From an uncultured bacterium (lineage in GTDB: Bacteria > Actinomycetota > Coriobacteriia > Coriobacteriales > Coriobacteriaceae), in contig CAJMRN010000067.1 in assembly GCA_905215815.1 (NCBI GenBank), positions 1 to 11,193 of the forward strand: a stretch of 11,193 bases of DNA. Direction: 5' to 3'. Every line of letters begins with the position of its first letter. The stretch's first letter is position 1. The translations under genes and the position numbers were made by a program. Below the pieces are notes generated by a model. That model was given only the letters and a program-made list of their open reading frames with translations. It made no database searches and was not told where the DNA came from. This document shows, piece by piece, positions 1 through 5,195 of this stretch.

Positions 1-33
1 CAGTGACTAGTCGTTTAAGAACGTCCCCAATGA

Positions 34-876
34 CTAGGCGAGGGCGGCCATGATGGTGCGGGCGACGCCGTCGTGGTCGTTGTCGTATTCGGTGATGGCG
101 TCGGCGGCCTCGCGGTCCTTGGGCTCGGCGTTGATCATGGCCATGCCGTGGCCCGCTGCCTGCAGCATGGGGATGTCGTTGATGTTGTCGCCGAACGCCC
201 AGGCGTCGGCGAGACGCTCGCCCAGGTGCTCGCATAGCCACGTGAGGGCCGTTCCCTTGGTGGCGCCCTCGCCCATGACCTCGATATTCATGGCGTACGA
301 ACGCGTGACCTCAATGCCTCCGAGCGTGTCGAGCTCCGCCGCGATGGCGTCGCGATCGGTCGGGTCGTGCCAGTACATGGCGATGCGTTCGAGCGTCTCG
401 ACCTCGTCGATCTTGCTGTCGATATCCATGTCGATCGGTGTTCGTGTGCGTTTGAGCGAAGTCGCGATGTGGGGGTCGCCGCCACAGAACTCATCCAGGC
501 GCGTGTAGAGCGAGCGGGGGAGGAAGCACTGCCCGTCCGCGAAGATATCGAAGGTCACATCGTGGCCGGCGGCGATGCGATGGATGCGATGGGCAATGCC
601 GCAATCGAGCGGACGGCTCAAGATACACGTGGCACGCGAGGCGTCGGTGGGCACGTCGTCGTCGAGCTGCCAGACGCTGGCGCCATTGGCGCAGACGGCA
701 TAGTGCACGGCGGGATGGGCGAGGATGGGCTCGAAGATGCCCGACAGCGGGCGTCCCGTGCAGGGTACAAATTCAATCCCGCGTCGAGCGAGCTCGTCGA
801 GCATCGCCCAGGTGGCATCGCTCATCTGCTTATCGCTCGTCAGCAGCGTTCCGTCCATATCGGAAAACACAATCAT
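34..876 (-). CDS. Cof-type HAD-IIB family sugar-phosphate phosphatase
   Basis: This 280-residue protein has all four HAD phosphatase motifs. Motif I is DMDGT at residues 6-10, with the nucleophile Asp6 and acid/base Asp8. Motif II is the Thr in TGR at 40-42, motif III is Lys207, and motif IV is GDNINDI at 229-235. Length and cap placement between motifs II and III fit the Cof/YidA-like IIB subfamily, cytosolic Mg-dependent enzymes that dephosphorylate sugar phosphates, flavin precursors or similar metabolites; the substrate cannot be read from sequence. An AAAGGG stretch about 10 bases upstream supports the start. It lies downstream of the citrate synthase gene on the same strand, but a terminator separates them, so it is probably its own transcription unit. 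The family call is secure. Confidence 0.93.
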   Translation of the reverse strand: MIVFSDMDGTLLTSDKQMSDATWAMLDELARRGIEFVPCTGRPLSGIFEPILAHPAVHYAVCANGASVWQLDDDVPTDASRATCILSRPLDCGIAHRIHRIAAGHDVTFDIFADGQCFLPRSLYTRLDEFCGGDPHIATSLKRTRTPIDMDIDSKIDEVETLERIAMYWHDPTDRDAIAAELDTLGGIEVTRSYAMNIEVMGEGATKGTALTWLCEHLGERLADAWAFGDNINDIPMLQAAGHGMAMINAEPKDREAADAITEYDNDHDGVARTIMAALA

Positions 877-900
877 TTGATGCAGCCCTTTCTGCTGGCA

Positions 901-941
901 TAAAAAGCGTGGCCGAGGGCGGTGATGCCCTAGCCACGCTC
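901..941 (-). terminator. Rho-independent terminator of the citrate synthase gene
   Basis: On the minus strand, arms AGCGTGGC (933-940) and GCCACGCT (906-913) form an 8-bp stem. An inner GGGC/GCCC stem (927-930 with 917-920) extends it, and a T-run (901-906) follows. It lies about 20 bases past the citrate synthase stop codon and ahead of the HAD start, so it should separate the two genes. Confidence 0.85.
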
Positions 942-963
942 GAGTTCTATAACGGTCCGCGTC

Positions 964-2382
964 CTAGCGGTCGGCGAGCGGCTTGTACTCCAGCGGCTCA
1001 ATCACCGGACGATAGGCCGGGCGAATAATACGGTGCGCGCAGAAGAGCTCTTCCATGCGGTGTGCCGACCAGCCGGCCATGCGGGCAACGGCGAATAGCG
1101 GCGTAAAAAGCGTCTCGGGCACGCCGAGCATCTTGTAGATAAAGCCTGTGTACAGGTCGATGTTGGCGCAGATGGGCTTGGTCATGCCGTGGTCACGCAT
1201 CACCTGCGGTGCCAGGCGCTCGATGCGCTCGATAAGCGCGAATTCCTCGCCCAGGTCCTTCTTGGCGGCAAGCGTGCGCGCGTAACGGCGGCACACCTCG
1301 GCGCGCGGGTCGCTGAGCGTGTAGACGGCGTGGCCCATGCCGTAGATGAGACCCGTGCCGTCGAAGGCCTGCTTGTCGAGAATCTTGCCCAGGTAGGCTG
1401 CGACCTCGTCCTCGTCCTCCCAATTGGAGACGTGCGCACGGATGTCCTCGTGCATGGACACGACCTTGGCGTTGGCACCGCCGTGGCGCGGGCCCTTGAG
1501 CGAGCCGATAGCCGCGGCGTAGGCGGAATACGGGTCGGTGGCCGAGGAGGACAGCACGCGGCAGGCAAACGTGGAGTTGTTGCCGCCGCCGTGCTCGGCA
1601 TGCAGCATGAGCATCACGTCGAGCAGCATCGCCTCATCGCGGGTGAATGCCATGCCGCCGCGCAACACTTGCAGGATGGTCTCGGCGGTGGAGAGGCCGG
1701 GTGTGGGGTGTGGTACATGAACCTCGGAGCCGCGGCGCTTGGCGACCGAGGCCATATGCGCGAAGGCGGCGATGCGGGGGAGACGGGCGAGCATGGAGAT
1801 GGCGACGTCGATTTCGTGCTCGGGTGTAATGGCGTCGGGCTCGGCGTCGAAGGCGTAGAGCAGCAGCACGGCGCGCTGAAGCACATTCATGATGCTCGAC
1901 GACACCGTGGTCATGGGGAACCCGCGGACGTATTCGTCGCTCAGGTGCCTAAAAGCGCCCAGACGTTCGCAAAAACCGTCAAGCTCTTCCTTGGTGGGCA
2001 GAGAGCCCGTAATGAGCAGATAAGCGACCTCTTCGTAGCCGTAGCGATTCTCGGCCTGGGCGTTGTTGACCAGATCCTCGATGCTGTAGCCACGAAGCGT
2101 GAGTTTGCCCTGATCGGGCACGACCTTACCGTCGACCTTGTTGTAGCCATGCACATCCGAGATGCGGGTGAGGCCCGCGACCACGCCCGAGCCGTCGGCA
2201 TTGCGCAGACCGCGCTTGACGTTGTGCTCTACGAACAAGCCCTCGTCGTACGGGGCGGTCGGCAGGCCGTGGTAGAGGTTTTCGCTTTCGGGCGAAATCT
2301 GACGGCTCGCCTCGTAATCCAGAACCAGGCGGCTCAGGTGATCGTCGAAGCGGTAGTAGATTTTCTTGGCGTCGTAGGCCAT
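964..2382 (-). CDS. gltA: Citrate synthase (GltA type)
   Basis: This 472-residue enzyme condenses acetyl-CoA with oxaloacetate to give citrate, the entry step of the oxidative TCA branch and of glutamate synthesis. The active-site landmarks of the family are visible: HAEHGGG (His264), GPRHGGAN (His300), GMGHAVY (His351) and NIDLYTG (Asp409). These match His229, His264, His305 and Asp362 of the E. coli enzyme. The conserved core starts near residue 66 (GVVAGLTRISDVHGY), so about 65 residues precede it, a longer N-terminus than in short bacterial forms. AGGAG five bases before the ATG supports the start. The gene follows the ACT-domain gene by 77 bases on the same strand, so co-transcription is possible. 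2-Methylcitrate synthase activity cannot be excluded from sequence alone. Confidence 0.95.
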   Translation of the reverse strand: MAYDAKKIYYRFDDHLSRLVLDYEASRQISPESENLYHGLPTAPYDEGLFVEHNVKRGLRNADGSGVVAGLTRISDVHGYNKVDGKVVPDQGKLTLRGYSIEDLVNNAQAENRYGYEEVAYLLITGSLPTKEELDGFCERLGAFRHLSDEYVRGFPMTTVSSSIMNVLQRAVLLLYAFDAEPDAITPEHEIDVAISMLARLPRIAAFAHMASVAKRRGSEVHVPHPTPGLSTAETILQVLRGGMAFTRDEAMLLDVMLMLHAEHGGGNNSTFACRVLSSSATDPYSAYAAAIGSLKGPRHGGANAKVVSMHEDIRAHVSNWEDEDEVAAYLGKILDKQAFDGTGLIYGMGHAVYTLSDPRAEVCRRYARTLAAKKDLGEEFALIERIERLAPQVMRDHGMTKPICANIDLYTGFIYKMLGVPETLFTPLFAVARMAGWSAHRMEELFCAHRIIRPAYRPVIEPLEYKPLADR

Positions 2383-2459
2383 GCGCGCTCCTCTCCGGTC
2401 CGCTTTGGGGCCGCGCGCTTGGACGATATGACGTCAAGCTGCCCCGAGCGGCTTGTTCG

Positions 2460-2747
2460 CTACAGACGGTACATAAAGTTAAAGACGTCCTCGCGCTGAA
2501 TGGACACGTTGACGCCCGAAAGCTCGCCTGCCTCGGCCAGGGCCTTCTGCAGCTCGGCGAAGTCGAGCTTGGACTCGGCGGTGTCGGCCAGCATGGTCAT
2601 GGTGAAGATGTCCTCGATAATGGACTGCGTGATGTCGCGGATGTCGACGTTGGCCTCGCCTAGGACACGGGTGACGCCGGCGACGATGCCGGGGCGGTTC
2701 TTGCCAAGGACGGTGATGACGATACGGGAGGACGAGATCTCGGCCAT
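2460..2747 (-). CDS. ACT domain-containing protein, UPF0237 family
   Basis: This 95-residue protein is a single ACT domain. The N-terminal strand and the LGKNRPGIVAGVTRVLGEAN segment (residues 14-33) are typical of small-molecule-binding ACT folds, and the following DIRDITQSIIEDIFTM matches the UPF0237 style. Such proteins are thought to sense amino acids or related ligands and are often paired with a UPF0210 partner. No UPF0210 gene is visible here; the next gene downstream is citrate synthase. AAAGGG about six bases before the ATG supports the start. The ligand is unknown. Confidence 0.9.
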   Translation of the reverse strand: MAEISSSRIVITVLGKNRPGIVAGVTRVLGEANVDIRDITQSIIEDIFTMTMLADTAESKLDFAELQKALAEAGELSGVNVSIQREDVFNFMYRL

Positions 2748-2809
2748 GGGAAACCCTTTCGCGTGATTGCGGCGCGCGCGGGGCGCTCCGCTACGGTACA
2801 GTGTTCATC

Positions 2810-2815
2810 ATTGTA
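2810..2815 (-). promoter_or_regulatory. Possible -10 element for the ACT/citrate synthase unit
   Basis: Read on the minus strand, this is TACAAT, five of six matches to the sigma-A -10 box, about 60 bases before the ACT gene start. I see no good -35 hexamer at 16-18 bases, so this is tentative. Confidence 0.35.
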
Positions 2816-2928
2816 CCTGTCTGGCGCAAAAAAGGCGCGCTCGCTGCGGCGTTACATGCCTGCAACATGAGCGTAAGGGGGAAGGCCGCACGGGGAAGAG
2901 CCGTCTGGCGCGTGTCCGGCTCGTGTTG

Positions 2929-2992
2929 GGTTGATTTCCGATCTCAGCCGAACACATTGAGCGGACAGGCCGTTCCCGCAGTCAGCCGAACG
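2929..2992 (+). repeat. Direct repeat copy 1 (possible attL)
   Basis: This 64-bp segment matches 10558-10621 with three substitutions (positions 2936, 2966 or adjacent, and 2986 or adjacent). It contains the shared core GATCTCAGCCGAACACATTG as read in copy 2, with one difference here. It lies about 150 bases from the recombinase fragment's 3' end. The exact crossover core cannot be set from one genome. Confidence 0.75.
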
Positions 2993-3043
2993 CCTCCGAC
3001 GGCTGATTCCGAACTGGAAGCGGAGGGCATCCCCGCCCTTCGG

Positions 3044-3087
3044 TAGGGGATACCGCTCCGCGGCGCATGCCGCGGGCGGCGCCCCTA
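3044..3087. repeat. Long interrupted palindrome beside the recombinase remnant
   Basis: Three nested complementary blocks are visible: TAGGGG (3044-3049) with CCCCTA (3082-3087), CCGC (3053-3056) with GCGG (3076-3079), and CCGCGGC (3058-3064) with GCCGCGG (3069-3075), around a GCAT loop. It lies 3' of the recombinase remnant. No T-run follows on either strand, so it is not a standard intrinsic terminator. It could be a termination-associated hairpin or part of an attachment region. Confidence 0.55.
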
Positions 3088-3143
3088 TCGGACCACCGTG
3101 ACCTCAGTTGGGATGGGCCCAGCACTGCCGCGTACTCGGTGAG

Positions 3144-3869
3144 CTAGAGCCAACTGTTCGTCTTCACGTCGCGTATGGCGATATTTCGGTCGTCCGGCTC
3201 GGTGATGCCGTAGCCGAACGCCTGGAGCGTCTCGATGGACTCCTGGATCCTCTGTTGGAACATGGGACCCGGATCGACCCTCGGCCCGAGGTGCCCGCGC
3301 CAAAGGCACGGCGTGGCGCGCAGCATGTTATGGATTTTGGAGATGGGCTCGATGTCGGCGTAGACGTTGAGCGTCGCCATGGCGTCCTTGTGGCCGAGGA
3401 TCGATTGGAGCGCCTTGATATCGCCGCCTTGGCGGATCCACTGCGTTGCGAACGTGTGGCGAAGGCCGTGGAACGTGATCAGCTCGTCGTTGGTGCCCAT
3501 GAGGCCGTTGGTCTCCGAGAACGTCTTGAACGCCCTGCGGATATAGCTTGTCGTCGCGAAGGTCGCGCCCGGCTCCGACAGGATGTAGCAGTCCCCGATC
3601 TCGACCGCCCCGGTAAGGCCGCGCAAGCGCAGCTTTCCGCAGTCGATCTCGTGGGTCTCCTTCAGGAAGGGGAGTAGGCCGACCGGGTCGATGGGGATAC
3701 CCCTGGCGTCATGGGTCTTGGTGTCCTTGATGAACGAACCCATTCCCTTCGCGTACGCCACCGAGTGTCTGATCGAGATCAGGCCCGTCTCGAAATCCAC
3801 ATCGCACCACCGAAGGCCGCAGGCCTCGCCGATTCGCATCCCCGTGTGCAGGGCGAGTACGACCGCCCT
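3144..3869 (-). pseudogene. Tyrosine recombinase (integrase) catalytic-domain remnant
   Basis: The reading frame encodes the C-terminal catalytic domain of a phage/ICE-type tyrosine recombinase. Numbering from the first Met (3839), the family residues are Arg2 (TGMRIGEA), Lys41, His124 and Arg127 (HGLRHTFAT), His150 (LGHKD) and Tyr160 (NVYAD), the DNA-cleaving nucleophile. Homologous sequence (AVVLALHTG) continues upstream of that Met to an in-frame amber codon at 3870-3872, with no start codon or ribosome site fitted to it. The core-binding and arm-binding N-terminal domains, normally about 150-200 residues, are absent. The upstream repressor gene occupies the same frame and ends on that same amber codon. 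A free-standing 231-residue product from 3839 is possible but should not integrate DNA on its own. Confidence 0.8.
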
Positions 3870-4121
3870 CTAATCCTCGGCGGACCAATCGAGTCCGAAC
3901 TCCTTTCGGGCATCCTCTTCGCTCATGACTTCGAGAAGGTCTCCGGGTTGGCAACGAAGGGCGAGGCATAGCTGCTCGAGTGTGTTGAAGCGAATGCCGC
4001 GAATATGCCCTTTTTTAATACGGGACAGGTTCACGGGCGTGGTTCCAATCCTTTCGGCAAGTTCGTTCGAGGAAATCTTTCGCTCGGCCATGATCTTGTC
4101 GAGGCGAACAATTACGGGCAT
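3870..4121 (-). CDS. XRE-family transcriptional regulator (YozG/Cro-CI-like)
   Basis: This 83-residue protein is almost entirely one helix-turn-helix domain. Residues about 8-66 (VRLDKIMAERKISSNELAER, then a recognition helix in TPVNLSRIKKG, ending LRCQPGDLLEV) follow the short YozG-like subgroup, whose members usually sit next to a DUF2975 membrane protein, as here. It starts nine bases after that gene's stop, with AAGGAAA upstream of its own ATG, so the two are co-transcribed. It likely represses its own operon and probably the divergent peptide/transporter genes across the palindromic region at 4682-4715; that target is inferred. Its amber stop is directly followed, in the same frame, by recombinase sequence. 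Confidence 0.9.
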   Translation of the reverse strand: MPVIVRLDKIMAERKISSNELAERIGTTPVNLSRIKKGHIRGIRFNTLEQLCLALRCQPGDLLEVMSEEDARKEFGLDWSAED

Positions 4122-4130
4122 GGCGTTTCC

Positions 4131-4643
4131 TTACGCAATCTCGTCGGAGTCGAGGTACAGCTCTCGGGCGTACAAGAAGAGCTGGGAAAGCATGAACAGG
4201 ACGATGCCGAGAACCAGAGAGGTCCAATCGAATGATGAAGCGATCTCTTGGGCGCCGACGGCCCCCTCGCCGCCAAACATCGAAACGGAGGTTTTGAGTG
4301 AGCCGGCGTAGAGGCTGGTGGCAGCTTGAACAACGAAGAGAATGCCGAGCACCTTCAAGCATGTCGCAGACCCTTTCTTGAAGGGGTCTCCGCTCTTGAT
4401 CGTCCACACGAGAACGGCGCTGAGGATGGTCGTAGCGATACCGATGACGGCAGGGACCAATGTCGAGATCGCAAGGGCTGGATACGCGGGGGAGTCTGCA
4501 ATTACAGGGTTGTCGAGCACTTCGATTGCTGGCTTTAAGGAGAACGCCACTTGTGCGATGGCGGTGGCGCAAAGGGTCGCAGAGGCTATCGCACATGCGA
4601 TGCGGAAGGAATGAAGCCGGGGAGTGCGATTGTCGGAACTCAT
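4131..4643 (-). CDS. DUF2975-type integral membrane protein
   Basis: This 170-residue protein has four hydrophobic spans, at about residues 14-35 (ending in the IAQVAFSL region), 56-84, 95-113 and 138-157, with a short charged loop (KSGDPFKKG) between the second and third. Four helices, this length and the downstream YozG-like regulator fit DUF2975 (Bacillus YoaS-type) proteins. These pairs are common and their role is poorly known; the membrane protein may control the regulator or sense envelope state. GGAGG five bases before the ATG gives a strong start. It is transcribed away from the secreted-peptide gene. The family call rests on topology and gene pairing rather than a recognised motif. 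Confidence 0.75.
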   Translation of the reverse strand: MSSDNRTPRLHSFRIACAIASATLCATAIAQVAFSLKPAIEVLDNPVIADSPAYPALAISTLVPAVIGIATTILSAVLVWTIKSGDPFKKGSATCLKVLGILFVVQAATSLYAGSLKTSVSMFGGEGAVGAQEIASSFDWTSLVLGIVLFMLSQLFLYARELYLDSDEIA

Positions 4644-4681
4644 AATAACCTCCGAAGAATTTAAAAAACTCAGGTTACTTT

Positions 4682-4728
4682 TTAACAGTTTATGTTAAAT
4701 TGACTTTGCCGGCAAGTAATCACAACAT
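4682..4728. promoter_or_regulatory. Divergent promoter region with two palindromes
   Basis: Two inverted repeats lie between the divergent genes: TTAACA-N5-TGTTAA (4682-4698) and the perfect palindrome TTGCCGGCAA (4706-4715). A plus-strand promoter candidate is TTGACT (4700-4705), a 17-base spacer, then CAACAT (4723-4728). A minus-strand candidate is TTGCCG (read from 4715-4710), 17 bases, then TAAACT (4692-4687). Both palindromes overlap these elements, a good place for XRE repressor operators. The promoters are moderate consensus matches and the operator role is inferred. Confidence 0.5.
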
Positions 4729-4743
4729 GCTGCAACCGAAACC

Positions 4744-4760
4744 CCTCTAGATTGGAGAGG
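4744..4760 (+). promoter_or_regulatory. Ribosome binding site of the first peptide gene within a small hairpin
   Basis: GGAGAGG (4754-4760) ends three bases before the ATG at 4764 and decides the start against an in-frame TTG at 4752. Its AGAGG can pair with CCTCT (4744-4748) over a 7-base loop, which would partly mask the site. The pairing is only five base pairs. Confidence 0.5.
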
Positions 4761-4763
4761 ATT

Positions 4764-5129
4764 ATGTTCAGTACTGTTAAGTCGTGTAAGCTCTTGGTTT
4801 TTCTCGGCCTCGCTCTTTGTCTGTTGCTGCCGGGAGCCCCCGCTTTTGCGGATACCCCGATGCCTCCTTCCCAGGAGAGCAGCCAGTGTGCCCTCGTTGA
4901 GCCCCTCGGGTATACGGACGACGTCGTCGATACCTACTGGAGCTACAGCTGTCCTCGCGGCGTAAGCGGGCACAGCATCTCGATGTTCAACATCTCTTAC
5001 AAGACGATCTCCTACCGAAATGGCTATCGCCGATCCGCGCATCATAGGGAATCCCGCCTCGCTGCAATGTGCTCCTGTGGTGTTCTTGGCACAACTGATA
5101 AATGGCAATTTGTCTATAGCACCTACTAG
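4764..5129 (+). CDS. Sec-exported bacteriocin-like peptide, four cysteines (peptide 1)
   Basis: This 121-residue precursor has a clear Sec signal peptide: a short basic start (TVKSCK), a hydrophobic stretch at about 10-23, and an AFA cleavage site after residue 29. The mature chain of about 92 residues has Cys42, 63, 103 and 105, allowing two disulfides outside the cell, and is rich in Tyr, Ser and Arg. It shares a VEP-x-x-Y segment (45-50) and an SYKTISYRNGY segment (78-88) with peptide 2. It is first in the plus-strand unit, ahead of a large membrane protein and an ABC ATPase, the gene order of lactococcin 972-type bacteriocin loci. I do not see the lactococcin 972 glycine/tryptophan start or H-rich centre. 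A toxin role is inferred; a signalling peptide is the main alternative. I do not recognise a named family. Confidence 0.75.
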   Translation: MFSTVKSCKLLVFLGLALCLLLPGAPAFADTPMPPSQESSQCALVEPLGYTDDVVDTYWSYSCPRGVSGHSISMFNISYKTISYRNGYRRSAHHRESRLAAMCSCGVLGTTDKWQFVYSTY

Positions 5130-5133
5130 ATGC

Positions 5134-5166
5134 GAGGAAGGGCCGAGCATTTTGTTCGGCCCCTCT
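5134..5166 (+). terminator. Possible attenuator between peptide 1 and its permease
   Basis: GGGCCGA (5140-5146) and TCGGCCC (5156-5162) form a 7-bp G/C-rich stem with a 9-base loop, and GAG/CTC (5134-5136, 5163-5165) can extend it past an internal bulge. The next bases (TGTTCCG) are not a T-run. It may cause partial termination or protect the 3' end of the peptide message, giving more peptide than transporter. Confidence 0.45.
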
Positions 5167-5195
5167 GTTCCGACTGGATGAGGTTAAGGTTGGCG

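Larger units (their letters stand above)
2748..3143. other. Intergenic region at the left island border
   Basis: No convincing gene lies in these roughly 400 bases. The part next to the ACT gene should hold its leader and promoter. The middle holds copy 1 of the 64-bp direct repeat. The right part holds G/C-rich inverted repeats, the most notable at 3044-3087, ahead of the end of the recombinase fragment. A short plus-strand open frame here has no protein-like composition. Confidence 0.6.

Noticed and set aside
367..903. A 178-codon open frame opposite the HAD phosphatase gene
   Set aside because: It lies fully across a gene with all catalytic motifs and has no recognisable domain.
1189..2499. 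A 436-codon open frame opposite the citrate synthase gene
   Set aside because: It mirrors a certain gene in a G/C-rich genome, is rich in Gly/Val/His runs, and shows no domain. It is a chance antisense frame.
2801..3046. An 81-codon plus-strand frame across the left repeat
   Set aside because: It has no good ribosome site, runs through repeat and hairpin sequence, and its product looks unlike a protein.
3108..3677. A 189-codon plus-strand frame opposite the recombinase remnant
   Set aside because: The minus strand carries clear recombinase catalytic residues, and this frame is Arg/Val/Asp-rich without motifs.
4015..4596. A 193-codon minus-strand frame overlapping the DUF2975 and XRE genes
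   Set aside because: It is Arg/Cys/Pro-rich and offset from two genes with good ribosome sites and coherent proteins.
4764..4850. Peptide 1 as a lipoprotein (LALC in the signal peptide)
   Set aside because: The residue before Cys is Leu, not Gly/Ala/Ser as a lipobox needs, and a clean AFA cleavage site follows.
4764..5129. Calling peptide 1 lactococcin 972
   Set aside because: Gene order fits, but I cannot see the family's conserved N-terminal Gly/Trp or central Tyr/His pattern, so only a likeness in layout is claimed.
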